Below are positions 12,597 through 24,797 of a DNA stretch of 64,000 nt, one piece after another. This stretch comes from Cymodocea nodosa (lineage: Eukaryota > Streptophyta > Magnoliopsida > Alismatales > Cymodoceaceae). The notes below the pieces were generated by a model. That model did not search any database, had not been told where the DNA came from, and saw only the letters and a program-made list of their open reading frames with translations. The stretch is from the NCBI GenBank assembly GCA_036874045.1, contig JAZBRI010000008.1, forward strand, positions 10,493,001 to 10,557,000. Direction: 5' to 3'. Every line of letters starts with the position of its first letter. The stretch's first letter is position 1. A program made the position numbers and the translations under genes.

Positions 12597-12782
12597 TTTA
12601 CCTTAGATTTTTCAACCTATTTGATTTTCAACAGTCTAAAAACTTTAAAACAACTTGAGCCTTAAATCAAGAAAGTTAAACGTATGCTCAGATATTAATT
12701 TCTATTTAAAAACAAGGAAGGTAGAATAAGCAATGATATTAAATAAGTTGGTATCGATTTTATATCAAAGATTATTAACAAA

Positions 12783-12796
12783 GCTCTAATACCACT
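12783..12796 (-). other. Primer binding site of A1 (initiator tRNA-Met type)
   Basis: On the minus strand the bases after the LTR end read AGTGGTATTAGAGC, close to the TGGTATCAGAGC complement of plant initiator tRNA-Met. It fixes the inner end of the 5' LTR at 12797. The same site follows the LTR at 54526. Confidence 0.85.
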
Positions 12797-14378
12797 TGTA
12801 GGATCGTATGGCTACACAAGAGGGGGGGTGAATTGTGTATTTTTAATATTTTCTAAAATATAATTGAAACTTTAAAACTCAAAAACAAGTCGAGACATTG
12901 TTTTCATAAAATCATTTTTATTCAAGGTTTCAATTACAATATACAATTCAATTCTCCTCAGAAATTGTAGATGCAATTATATTTCGATACCATGTATCAT
13001 CTAAACAATTTCATAACTACAAACAGAGAAAACTAATTTGCGGAATTTAAAACTTTTCTCCCTGTTTGAGATCTTTCTTCTTCTTCTTTTTCTTCTTCAG
13101 CAATTCTTTAGTGACGAATATCTTGTCTTTTCATACTTCACCGAATTTGCTTTATTCTAATACTTCAAATGTTCAGTGACGAAAATCTTACCTTTTTATG
13201 CTTCACTGAACTTTCTTCCACTTGAGAGATTTTTCCCGAAGAGGTGTTTTTGATCCCTGAAAAAGATTTTTCTTTTGGTGTGTAGGGATGGTTTGATCCT
13301 TGAAAAGATTTTTCGTTTTGTGTGCAAGGATAAATTGATCAACGAGAATTCTATGCCTTTTATACTGTATCTTCATTTCATGCATATCCTTCACGTTTAA
13401 CCACTACCAGTTTTTCACTTCTCCACGTCTTTTCTTTTTCCTTCATCAAACACACACGTTCTAATCTACGTTTATATTTCAAATTTTCTTTAATCATTAG
13501 TCCTAGATCTCTGAAAATTTTCTTGAAAATAAACTTTCTCGTCCAAAAATTTTTCATCAGTGTAATAAGAAGTCGTTACTTTAATGTTAACTAAACAAGT
13601 AACACATGTATATATATATAACTTAACGTTTCTAACTTAACAAGTTCACCATGTGCTATTTCACGTGACAAGTACTGTAGCTAACTCAACGAACTAAGTC
13701 TGTGGTGTTATGCTATCTCAACGAACCATCTCCGTTGTGTTATGATAACTCAACGAACCAGTAATAAACAAATGTTTTTATAATAAGAATTTTACCACGT
13801 GCAAAAATAACAACTTAAGTTTATAACGTTAACCTAACGCGTTGCCTTAGTGTTCAATATAGCAACTCAACGCGTTTAGTTATGTTAACTTAACGAGTTA
13901 AACATATGCACCTCACGTGATACAATACAACATTCGTAACTTATAATTTCACCACGTATATAACACTAACTTAACGAGTTCATCTCTTCTTTTACTCACT
14001 AACTTAACGAGTTATCACGTGACCTATTTTAACCTTTAAGCCTCTAACTTAACGAGTTCTCACGTGACCTCTATACAAACAAAACTCTAACTTAACGAGT
14101 TGTCTAAATGTGCACTGTTCATGATACAGAAGATATAACATTAAAACATATCATGCTTTCCAATAAAAACACACGTTAACTTAACGTTTAGCTAAATGAG
14201 AAATTAATGCAACGAAACGACTAGTTATTAACTTCAGATCCAATACAAATAAGTATTTATATCAGTAAGCTTTTTCTATATTAATTGATGATTTTAATTT
14301 CTTTTCACAAGCAATAGTAATTGAGCAAATATGATTATTTTCATTCAGCACACATCATCAAAACAAAAATACTCAACA
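12797..14378 (-). repeat. Copia-A LTR (5' LTR of A1), 1582 bp
   Basis: Minus-strand LTR starting TGTTGAGTATTTTTG and ending CGATCCTACA, with TG...CA ends. Similar full copies are at 27631-29266, 50108-51685 and 52962-54526. A TATAAAAG-type box lies near 13356-13364 (minus). The upstream half (13580-14170) is packed with AACTTAACGAGTT, TAACTCAACG and CACGTG copies. About 200 bp around 13790-13990 resemble the gypsy LTR at 46260-46440. Confidence 0.9.
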
Positions 14379-15778
14379 TGATTATTTTTCACAGTTTATA
14401 TTTAAATAGTTTATGCTTAATCCATGACAGTTATGCATGTTTAAAAATATCTTTTTAACGATATGTACTTAGATTATTTTTCTTCCTTACATTTTATTTA
14501 CTTTTTTATAATACCAAAAAGGGGGAGAAGAGATAGATTATTTGACTTATTAGGTTTTGACATCATCAAAAAGGGGGAGATTGTTAGGAATTTTGTTTTA
14601 ATGATATATGCTTTATTAAAGTTTTTAAATAAGTCTAAATAATATTCTCTAAGTATAATAGTTAATAGATTATCAGAAAGTTTCGTTTTTATGTCGAATA
14701 AGTTAAGTTTTCCAAAGAGTTAGATTTTCGGTAGTTAAACTTTTGGATAGTTAACGTTTCATTTTTGTCGAATAGTTTATGTTAAAAACTCATATAGTTA
14801 AGTTATCTGCACGTGTGTTTTTAATTTTTAAGTTGTCACATGTTTCCATGTGCGTTCGGTAATTAAAATCGAATAGTTAGATAACTGTTTGAGTTTTTAT
14901 ACGCATGGATAGATAAGTCTTCGAGTTTTATAAAATGACTAACGAACAAATAAGTTTGTTTTGTTTAGTCACGTGTTTTGCAAGTGCAAAAACTCGAAGA
15001 GTTACATATAAGTATTCGAGTTTTTACAAGACTTAAAGAATAAGTGTTCAACTAAATCAAAGACTTAGAAGATATTCTACAAGACTCTAGGAATATAAAG
15101 TCTCGATGAATCTACAAGTGGAGATCGTGGAAATTCAAAATTATAGTGGAGAAAGTGGAAACTCAAAAAGATAGTAATTTGGATTAATGAAAAAATTAGT
15201 ATGTGGATTATGGATTGTGGATTAAGTGGATGAACATGCTGAATGTGAAAGACAACAGAGTTCGACTACTAATAGAGAGTACGAGCTACATTACAACAAA
15301 GGATCCCAATCTCAAAAACCAAGTTTGAATATTCAATCCAGATCCCTAATTGAAAAGTTAATTTTGAATATTCATATTCTGAAAAGTTCTCCAACATCAG
15401 AAGAAGTTTGAAATTCCAAGTAATTTCAGAAAAGAAGCTGCAAATGTAAGAAGTCTGGAAATTCGACAACTAGAGAGGAAGAGATATAGAAGCTGAGCAA
15501 AGAGAAGGAAAAAAGTTGTGTGCATAAAGATTAGGTTTTATACAATTTGAAATTAGTTTTGAATAAGAACTTTATTTTTTTATTTGAATTGTATATTGAA
15601 CATTACTGTATCAAAACCTTCAAGAAGGGAATTGAGTTGAAAAGATATTGTAAATTCTATCTTTACATAAAGAATAGAATTTCATTTACGAGTATTTTGT
15701 GCTCTTGTTTTATTCGCTAGTATTTTAATTACTAAAGACACAATTCACCCCCCCTCTTGTGATACAAACGATCCTACA
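14379..15778 (+). mobile_element. Copia-B element B1: 3' end and LTR
   Basis: Plus-strand remnant. 14379-14581 is the 3' noncoding end with two polypurine tracts (AAAAAGGGGGAGAAG at 14516-14530 and AAAAAGGGGGAGAT at 14568-14581). The LTR spans 14582-15778 (1197 bp), starting TGTTAGGAATTTTG and ending CGATCCTACA. The left part of the element is lost at the border with LTR A1. It matches 56731-58012 and, inverted, 60281-61740. The LTR carries many GAATAGTTA and CGAAGAGTTA type repeats. Short open frames inside it are not genes. Confidence 0.85.
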
Positions 15779-17450
15779 AAAGATAAAAGTGTTTTGTGAA
15801 ATACAGAAATCTTTTAAATCAAGTATATTTTCTATTATCTAAGATTATTGAAGTATGAATCTAGAATAGACTTTTGAAGTTGTTTATTTGAGATACAATT
15901 CATTATTCTACTTGTTTTAATCACATTGAGTTGGATTGTGTTTTGATTCATATGTAGTTGAAATTTAGTCTTGAAATCATATTGGAAAATTCAGGATGAC
16001 AGATGTTGAAAAGAAGAAAAAATGATAATATAATTACCACCTATGTGATGCTAATATATTTTGTATGTAATTTACATATGTTTAAATATTTTTGTAGGTT
16101 GAAGAGGAGAAAACAATGTTAAAATAGATTACTAAAAAATACAGAATATCTTTATAGTAATCTAATTTATGTATTCTGAAGAAAAGAAAAAGGAAGAATT
16201 TATTCTAACACCTTAGAAAGACCAATTAGTTAGATCTTAGTTTGCTAAGGGACTAGCAAAATTTAAGTATGGGAGAAGTGTTTAGAATGAAAAAGTGCAT
16301 AATATTAATGGTTAAATGATGGTTAATTGCAGACTATTTAGCTTATCATATGAGAATTAAGCCATTATGTTATAATTGCACTGTTATATGTTTTAATGAA
16401 AGAATCTGCATAATTTCAAGGAATTAGTGTTAATTAAGTACATTTCTGAACTGTCGGTAAGTTGCAGGTTTTTAATTCTTAAGTATCCGAATTTCTGTTA
16501 TTTTGAGGAGTTATATTTAATATACTAAACAATTATGTTTTAAACACTAAAAGAATATTCAGGTACATAGTAACAACTCATTGAGGTAAAGGCTTAAAGG
16601 TGTAAAAAGAACAAGTAACAACTCATTAAGTTAGTGAGTAAAAACCATAAGTTGTATATCTGAACTCATTAAGTTAGAATTAAAAGGACCTCTGTATTTT
16701 GATAATGCAAACATCTATTAGAGAAGTGTATGTATTTCACAGGTTGCAAGATGAATAGATATGGATGGAAAAGTCAAAGCAAATTGTAGCCAAATAGACT
16801 AGACGAATGCTGCACAAGGAATCTAGAAGATATCACATTATAAGCAGTTCATTCATAGTTGAAAGAGAAAGCCAAGAAGTTCGGTCAGTTCTCAACTAAG
16901 TATCCAAAAGGCAGTTTAAAGTAGTAGGAATTCTTTTGGAAAGTTAGAAAGATGGCTGTATAGAAAATTAAAAAGTTAAGGAGCAAACTATCCGAAAGAC
17001 CAAGGATATCAGAAAGTTAGAAAAGTTAACTATCTGAATAGTTAAGTCATTCAAATATGCATGTGCAGAAATTAAATTAGCAAACGAAAGCTTAAAGGGT
17101 TTTTTGGTAAGTTAGGAAAGCTAACTATCCAAAAAATGAGAAGTTTTGGAAGGTTGCAGATCTAACTATCCGAAACTTAAGTTACTCAATTACCCACGTG
17201 TAGAAATAAGAAGACAGTAGTCGGAAGCTTAAAAGAAGAATCAGGAGGTTACTGTAGCTAACTATCCAAAAGTCGAAGAGTTTCGGTAAGTTAATAATTA
17301 TAACCATCTGAACTTAAGACTTGTCACGTGTATGACTTAAATCTCATGTGACAAAAGAACTTAAGTGGATTTTCGATGAGTTATGAACATCCTTTGGAAA
17401 GTTACATAGATAACTATCTGAAAGTTTGAGAAAATTGAAAGGTTATATTG
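15779..17450 (+). mobile_element. Gypsy F: 3' internal end, polypurine tract and left half of LTR
   Basis: 15779-16264 is homologous to the 3' noncoding end of E (31.63-32.1 kb, inverted). The polypurine tract AAGTATGGGAGAAG is at 16265-16278, and the LTR starts at 16279 with TGTTTAGAATG as in E. The first 280 bp align well with the E LTR; further right it is diverged, with repeated AACTATCCGAAA motifs and CACGTG boxes. It is interrupted at about 17450 by LTR C and resumes at about 46849. No coding frame. Confidence 0.75.
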
Positions 17451-17906
17451 AAACACCTTTCCAAACGGTAACTTACCATATTTAGACCTGCAAACTCAAC
17501 AAGTACAATAGAATAAATCCGATGAAGAGAAAATATGATCGTTGGACTTACAAGCATAAATACAAATAGATCATTCAATATTCAGCAATGCTAACAAGTG
17601 GGATTACATATACAATCACATACAGAAATATAGTATACATTGTAGATCAACTACTATTACAGAAGAATGCTCAATCCAAATTAACTACAACAAGGAATTG
17701 ATTGAAAGTTGCATCTACAAGAAGATTCTTAAAGCTTTCCAAGTGCTGAAAGTTTGATCCAAGAAAGATCATTTGGTTCGTGGCTTCAACTTTAAAACTT
17801 CATTCAAGTTGTTGGTTTGAGTTTTGGCCTTAAAACTCAAGAGGTTGGTTTACTGAAATTTATACCTAAAAACTTCTAAGTGGTTGGTTAGAGCTATGAC
17901 CAGAAA
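17450..17906 (+). repeat. Copia-like LTR C, left part
   Basis: A third LTR family with TTGGTTTGAG and GGTTGGTTTACTG phrases, continued at 29272 with TGGTTGGTTATTGC. It ends at AGAAA (17902-17906), the target duplication of element A2. Its exact left end is not visible, and the start is an estimate from where similarity to gypsy LTR F fades. Confidence 0.5.
17902..17906. other. Target-site duplication AGAAA (left) of A2
   Basis: AGAAA directly precedes the LTR start TGTTGAG at 17907 and recurs at 29267-29271 right after the LTR end CCTACA. Five bases is the usual copia target duplication. Confidence 0.85.
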
Positions 17907-18263
17907 TGTTGAGTATTTTGTTTTGATGAAGTGTGGTGAATGAAAGTAATCATATTTGCTCAATTACTATTGCTTGTGAAAGGAAACTAAGTACATTAAT
18001 TAATACAGAAAAAGTTTACTGATATAAATACTTGCCTGTATTGGATCTGAAATTATACTAAGTTAAATAACTAGTAGTTTCACTGCATTAATTTCTTATT
18101 TAACTAAATATTAAGTTAACGTGTGTTTTTATTGAAAAGCATGATATGTTTTAAAGTTATATCTTCTGTATCATGAATAGTGTACGTTTAGACAACTCGT
18201 TAAGTTAGAGTGTTATTTGTATAGAGGTCACGTGAGAACTCGTTAAGTTAGAGGCTTAGTTAA
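17907..18263 (+). repeat. Truncated 5' LTR of A2
   Basis: Matches the first 355 bp or so of the LTR at 27631 and stops after GAGGCTTA-GTTAAA near 18258-18264. The remaining 1.28 kb of the LTR, the primer site and about 640 codons' worth of 5' gag and leader are absent up to 18546. Confidence 0.88.
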
Positions 18264-18546
18264 AGAAAACTGGAACATTAAGGGGAAGAGGATGTCAGTT
18301 TTTCCGTTGGTCACCTTCATTCTCACCTGGGATGGAAGCCACTTGGGCTCCAGTTTGGATACACCTTCCTCAGCTGCGTGCACACTTACACACGCCCGGA
18401 GCTATTAAATCCATTGCAAAACTTCTAGGGAAATACCTCTGTTCACATCGAGATGTCTGCAATTTTACACGCCCTAGTCTTACCGCCATCTGCGTTGAAA
18501 TGGATCTTTCAAAAGCTCTTCCCCGCTCCATCGTCACAATAATTTA
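18264..18546 (+). pseudogene. Captured DUF4283-type coding fragment
   Basis: A GC-richer stretch than its surroundings with one open frame of about 90 codons running through both sides of ATG 18332: FFRWSPSFSP, then APVWIHLPQL, IKSIAKLLGKYL, FTRPSLTAICVEMDLSKALP. This pattern (W-P-F, PVWI-LP-L, A-IG-L, R-ARVCVE-DL) is that of the DUF4283 domain found in plant LINE-type and zinc-knuckle proteins. No start, zinc knuckle or end of the parent gene is present. It replaces the LTR end, primer site and gag N-terminus of A2. Nothing like it occurs in the other three copia-A copies here. Confidence 0.75.
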
Positions 18547-20161
18547 ATGAGTCACAATAAATTAAAATTGAAGAAAGAAATAGCCTTTGAAATTAATTCA
18601 AATTCTAATATATCTATTGATTCTGACGAGGATTTGATTTTGCTGACTAGGAAATTCAAGAAAGCATGGAAAGCTAGAAAACAGCAAATGAACAAAAATG
18701 ATAAACCCTCAACATCAAAATCACTAAATGACAAGAATTCTTTATCCAGAAAGTATGTATGTTACAATTGTAAGAAACCTGGACATCTTTCACTTGATTG
18801 TCCTATAAGGAAAAATGAAAAGCACAATAGGACAAATCAGAAGAAGACGGCTTAGAAAACTCAGAAAAAGTTTTACAAGAAAAAGGCTTTGAAGGTCACT
18901 TGGGATGACACATCTGAAGAGTCTGAATCTAAGGAATCATCATCAAAATCTTCACATTCAGAAGAAGAACAAGAGTTAGAAGACATTGCATATGTGTGCT
19001 TCATGGTAGATGAGTTTGAGCTAATATCTGATTCTGAAAGTCATTCTGATTTTAACTTTGATGAATAATTATGTGCTTATCATGCATTATTACAAAAACT
19101 TAAAGGTTGTAAACTGGAAAATAAGAATATCAGAAACTCTTTATCCATTGTGGAAGAAGAAAATAGTTTCCTGTCTACTACTTTAGAAAAGTTTAAATGT
19201 GATAATGAAAATCATGCTAGAGATTTGCATAAATTTAGATTTAATGAATGTGTCTTGCATGAATAAATAAAGAATACAAATGCTGAAAAATTAAAGATAG
19301 AATTTGAAAATGAAATGTTGAGAAATAATATAAATGATCTTGAGGTAGAGATTGATAAATTAAAAATGAGAGAGCTAGATTTAAATTCTACCATTGAGAA
19401 ATGGAATTTAAGTCAAAATAAGTTAGACAAACTAACAAGTACCCCTGTGGTGTCATATAAATTTGGCTTAGGATTTGATTATCCTAAATCTCAAGCCAAT
19501 AAAGGATTTATTAGTTGTAGTTCAAGTAAATCTAAGACTAAAATTGCTTTTATCATGAAACAAGGTAATAAATATGTAGAAGTAGATACTTCAAGGGATT
19601 AATCATGTAGTAATAATATAAATCAATGTGATTTGTCTAAATGTACTTCTAACATGACTATTAATGTTTCTAAAAATCTTGTTTCTTGTTCTAGAAATTC
19701 AGTTTCTAATGTTTCAAAAATATCAGACAATAGTACTAAACTAAAAATTCAGAAACCTAAGCACATAATTCAAAACTCTAGTGTTAGACCAATTACTCAT
19801 TCTGTATGTTCTTTATCTGAAAATTCTTGTGCAAAAAAAGATTTTGTATGTACTGAAAATTCAAATACAAGAACAAAATCTTGGTATGAACTTACTGAAA
19901 TGTATGAGCATAACCAAAATAAATTAACATCTGATAAAAATTAGTTTGGTTTTGGTTATATTACATCTAAAAACAAAAAGAATGATTATAAGAGCAATAA
20001 TGCTATATGTGAGTATGAAGCTAATGATAAGTCAATAGTACTTACAACTAATACGAATGTAAATGATAATGTTAAACTATTTTTAAACAAAAAGAAGAAA
20101 TATGTGTTTAATGAACTTGATCCTCAACAACATTGGGTACCAAGAAAAAGTTTTTCTTAAT
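18547..20161 (+). pseudogene. gag: Copia-A A2 gag, 5' truncated
   Basis: Picks up gag at the residues equivalent to SHNKLKMKKEIAFEIN in A1, fused to the captured fragment. The zinc knuckle is complete (CYNCKKPGHLSLDC, about 18760-18800). The acidic segment and coiled coil follow (LRNNINDLEVEIDKLKMREL). The frame is the same from 18547 to the stop TAA at 20158-20160, with about five stops on the way. At 18853 (KTA-stop-KTQKK) the stop is a likely CAG to TAG change. The terminal VPRKSFS-stop is shared with A1, so it is the real gag end or boundary. Confidence 0.85.
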
Positions 20162-23100
20162 TTGTTTTGCAGGAGGAAACAACATCAAAATGGATCTTGG
20201 ACAGTGGAGCATCAAGTCACATGACTGAACAAAAAAGTCTACTAAAAATTTTACAAATACCACGAAAGGAAGTGTAACATTTGGAAACAAAAGAAAGGAT
20301 AAAATCATAGGTATGGGCAATGTTCAAATAACTCCGACTTGTATTATTTCGAATGTACTATATGTAGAAAACTTAGGATTTAATTTGTTGAGTGTTATAA
20401 AATTAACTGAGAATGGATATTATGTAGTGTTTGAAGATAATGTATGCAAAATTATTGATAAAAATATAGATGAACTTAAGTTTATTGTTAAAAGAAAAGG
20501 TTCTGTATGTATTTTATATTTGCCTTCTAGTGTAGTTAATTTAAATTCATGCTTGCTAGCTAAAACTAGTGATGCATATCTATGGCATAGAAGTATCAAG
20601 CATATAAATATGAAACTATTACATAAACTGTCTAGAAAATATTTAGTGAGAGGTTTACCAAAGATTAAATACTCAAAGGACTTTATGTGTGATGCATGTG
20701 AGTTAGGTAAACTTCACAAAAACTCTTTTAAATCCAAAACTGATATATCAAGCAAGAGAGCCTTAGAACTTATACATATAGATTTATTTGGACCAACAAG
20801 AATCATGAGTCTTGGTGGTAAACGGTATGTATTTGTTTTACTAGATGACTTCTCTAGATACACTTGGGTATTTTTTCTAGCATCAAAGACAGAAGTTTTT
20901 GAAAAGTTTAAAATGTTTTGCAATCTTGTTCAAAATGAACAAAGTGTCTTTGTTCAAAAACTTAGGAGTGATCATGGTACAGAATTTGATAATGATCAAA
21001 TGAATAATTATTGTACAAAGCATGGCATTGATCACAGTTTTTCTTTTCCAAGAGCACCGTCTCAAAATGGTGTTGTTGAGAGAAAGAATAGATCACTTTA
21101 GGAAATGGCTAGAACTATGTTGAATGAACATAATTTACCTCAAAATCTTTGGGATGAAGTAGTGAATACAGCTTGTTATGTTATTAATAGAAGTCACTTA
21201 AGACCTCGTGTTAATAAAACTCCTTTTGAAATTATGTTTAAAAGGGTTCCAAAAATTTCCAATATGAAACCATTTGGCTACAAGTATTTTATTCTTAATA
21301 CTAAGGATAAAAGGGATAAATTTCAAGCCAAAGCGGATGAAGGAATTTTTGTAGGTTACTCTACTAGAAGTAAAGCCTAAAGAGTATATAACAAGACTTC
21401 TAGAACTATTTAAGAAACCCTACATGTAAGCTTCAATGAAAATTCTTTTAGAGAATCTCAATCTAAAGCTGATAATGATGATATGATCAATTTCCCAAAA
21501 GATTTAAAGATCAATAGAGAGATTGAAGATTTATCTGAGAAAATCAAAAATATGAACTTAAATGATCAAACTAATGATGAAAGTGATGGACCTTTAGATG
21601 TTGATGAGAATATTGAGGAAAATCAAAGAAATTGGCGTTATTCTTCATCACATCCCATTACTCAAGTCATTGGTAATATTAATGAGAGAGTTAAAACTAG
21701 AGCTTTAGTTAACTTAAATAGTTTGTGTATGTTTGTTTCTATGGTGGAACCAAAGAATATAGAAGAAGCATTATCTGATGAAAAATGGATAGTGGCAATG
21801 CAAGAAGAACTAAATCAATTCATCAAAAATGATGTTTGGGAATTAGTCTCTCCACTAGAAAATCAATCCATAATCGATACTTAGTGGATCTTTAGAAACA
21901 AAACTAATGAGACTAGTCAAGTTATAAGAAACAAAGCTAGATTAGTTGCACAAGGGTATACATAGGAAGAAGGACTAGATTATGATGAAACATTTGCTCC
22001 TATAGCTAGGTTAGAAAGTATTAGAATATTATTGGTTTATGCTTGTTATATGGATTTTAAATTATATCAAATGGATGTAAAGAGTGCATTTCTAAATGGT
22101 TTAATTAATGAAGAAGTCTATATAAAACAACCACCTAGATTTGAAGATATTAAAAATCCTAACTTTGTGTATAAATTGAAGAAAGCCTTATATGGTTTGA
22201 AGCAAGCACCTAGATCATGGTATGAAAGATTATCTACTTTTTTAATAGAACAAGGTTATATCATGGGAAAAGTAGATCATACTCTATTTATCAAGAGAGA
22301 TGGTAAAGATCAGATTATTGTTCAAATATATGTGGATGATATAATTTTTGGAGCAACCTCTAATAAACTAATAAAAATATTTTCTGAAGAGATGACTAGT
22401 TAGTTTGAAGTGAGTATGATAGGAACTTTCATATTTTCTAGAACTTCAAATTAAGCAAATGGATAAAGGTATATTTTTAAATTAGGAAAAATATGCAAAT
22501 GAAATGCTTAAGAAAATTAATTTTAGTGATACAAGGATTCGAGGAACTCCTACGAGTACTTCTTTAAAGTTAGATATTGATGACATAGGAAAATCAATAG
22601 ATCAAAGAAAATACAGAAGTATGATTGGTTCTTTACTTTATTTGATTGCTAGTAGACTTGATATTATGTTTGTTGTGTGTGCTTATGCTAGATTTCAATC
22701 TAATCCTAAAGAATCACACTCAATTGCAGTTAAAAGAATATTTAGATATATACAAGGAACTAAAAATTTTGGACTATATTATTCTAAGGATAGTTCAATA
22801 GATCTTATAGGATATACTGATGCTGATTATGCAGGATCTAAATCTGATAGAAAAAGTACCAGTAGCACATGTCAATTATTGGGAAATAGTTTGGTGTCAT
22901 GGTTTAGTAAAAAGCAAAACTATGTAGCACTTTCAACTACAGAAGCTGAATATGTTTGTTGCACTGTGTTGCACTTAGATTCTGTGGATAAGGTAAACTT
23001 TAGAAGACTTTGGACTATCTTATGATATAATTGAGATTTATTGTGATAGTAGTTTTGCAATAAATCTTTCCAAAAATCCTGTATTACATTTTAGAGCAAA

Positions 23101-23275
23101 GCATATAGAGGTTAGACATCATTTTCTAAAAGATAACGTAATTAAAGGAAAAATTAAATTAGAATTTGTGTCTAGTAAAAATCAATTAGTAGATATATTT
23201 ACAAAACCTCTAGATGAAAATACATTTTGCAACATAAGATTAAATTTGGGTGTTTGTAGGCTATGTGATGTGTAA
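20162..23275 (+). pseudogene. pol: Copia-A A2 pol (protease, integrase, RT, RNase H)
   Basis: Most complete pol in the window. Protease WILDSGASSHMT (20190-20225), then a one-base deletion near 20245. Integrase zinc region LWHRSIKHIN and CDACELGK; core triad in LIHIDLFGP, LRSDHGTEFDN and SQNGVVERKNRSL (20313-21101). RT: YQMDVKSAFLNG, KALYGLKQAPRSWYE and the YVDD box (22050-22350). A frame change near 22430 precedes RNase H with TDADYAGS and TEAEYV, then CDSSFAINLSKNP, ending CRLCDV. Stops at 21101, 21964, 22401 and 22483 fall at positions where relatives or A1 have Gln. The element is dead but its lineage is clear: Ty1/copia, Sirevirus-like. Confidence 0.9.
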
Positions 23276-24797
23276 AATGCTTAAACTCCATCAAAAGATA
23301 AATTTTGTTGATGATGTTGTTCACCTCATAAATATTATATACTTATCATAAATATCTAAATAATATCTAAACTACTGCATAAGATACTATGTATTTATTA
23401 TAAAAATTATAGTAGTATCTTACTAATTTTAAGTATTTTGTCAAGTTTAATGGTTTTCAAAATTTTAAGTGGAAGTGTTAAATGAAAAACATTAAATTCC
23501 TCTGAAATCCTGAAATTTTGATTAAGTGTTTTCTTTGAATCAATGAAAGTGCATATGATCATGCATGAATTTGACTTGATTGATTAAACTTGTAGAATAA
23601 TTTATATGTAAATCATCTTAAACTTTTAATCAAAAGTATGAGCTTATTGAAATTGATTCATATTTTCAGTAAAATCATAGAAGTAAAAAATTGTATGAGA
23701 TTTGTGTTTTATTGCATTTGTATTAATGGAATACATATATACTATGCTTAAAATGAAAAGTGCTTACAAAGTGAAAATCTTTGAGAGTTTATTGATCAGT
23801 TTGATCATGAGCCTTTTGTACTTGAGTAGATAGGTATGTAAGGATTGTTATCTTAAAAAAGGATTCTTTAAATCTAGCAACCTAAGGTCCTGATCAGATC
23901 TGGGATTGTTGACTGAAAGCACATTACACGGGTACATTAGAAAGCTCTTGTATGATTCAAGCTTTTCAAACTAACTTTTAAAGAAAATTATCAATATTTA
24001 CTGTTTTGAAAAGAAAAAGTTGTTTCATTAATTACAGATATCTTTGAATCGAATATAGTTTCTACCAATATGACTATTGATTTGTTGAATCAACATTAGT
24101 TCTTTTGAAAACGTTTATTTGAGATACATTCTTTTATTCTCCTTGTATTAATCATATTAAGTTCAAAGTTGTGTTTTAATTCATATACAGTGAAAATTGA
24201 TTCTGGAAATCATTCTTGATGAATTCAAGATAACGGAAGTTTCTAAAAAGAAAATTTAAAGTATATTTATATTTAACATCTATTGTTATACAAGTATATG
24301 TTATATGTTATTGAATATATTTGAAGTATATTTGTAGGGGGAGGATTAACAATGTCCAATACAGATTAATATAATTCAGAATACAAATCTTGGTTAATCT
24401 AAGTTTAGTTCCCTTAAGATCTTGATGAAACAATTTAAAAAGACAAACAAACTATTTCAGATTCATAAGAAGAGAATGTTAGAATAGTTTACAATAATCT
24501 CAAGATAACGTTAAGTGTACTAATTAGACGTTATGTTATGTAAGGTAACGTATAAAACTCTCTCTAGATAGCATTTTACTCGTTAAGTTAAGTAACTCAA
24601 CGAGTTATGTTTATTGTTTTCGGGTATCTCGATTGAATAAATATTATTCAATATTCTTTTAAATCTAAACCCGACTTCCCTATACGTTGAGTTAGTCGCC
24701 TAAAACCCTATTTAAACACTTATTACACGGGCACTTTGGTCATTTGTAAACTTTGTCTAAGAATCTTTCCCGCTTGTTGCTGTTACAAACTGCGACG
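23276..24797 (+). promoter_or_regulatory. Copia-A spacer between pol and ORF3 with TATA-like box
   Basis: Noncoding. The stretch from about 23330 to 24370 is the block shared with gypsy E (31.70-32.75 kb, inverted) and with A1 (8.22-9.24 kb). A polypurine-like GTAGGGGGAGGATT lies near 24336-24350. CTCGTTAAGTTA and ACTCAACGAGTTA motifs lie at 24578-24608. TATTTAAA at 24709-24716 is 82 bases before the ORF3 ATG and is conserved in A1. A separate transcript for ORF3 is an inference. Confidence 0.6.

Larger units (their letters stand above)
4963..14378 (-). mobile_element. Copia-A element A1 (Sirevirus-like), minus strand, 3' LTR absent
   Basis: Order on the minus strand: 5' LTR (12797-14378), tRNA-Met type primer site, gag, protease start, a large pol deletion, RT end plus RNase H, spacer, ORF3, two polypurine tracts. 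The element stops at the terminal polypurine tract (about 4963-4975), where gypsy H begins, so the 3' LTR is missing. The right flank is a different element (copia-B), so this is not a clean insertion with target duplication. Gag of the RPPLFDGIHFEYWK type, several polypurine tracts and an extra ORF after pol fit the Sirevirus lineage of Ty1/copia. Confidence 0.85.

Noticed and set aside
15226-15469. Overlapping frames repeated at 60595-60777
   Set aside because: Inside copia-B LTRs; broken in the copy at 57.5-57.7 kb.
20313-23275. Integrated pararetrovirus
   Set aside because: The domain order PR-INT-RT-RH, an integrase with D,D,E, LTRs and 5-bp duplications are those of Ty1/copia; no movement or coat protein is present.
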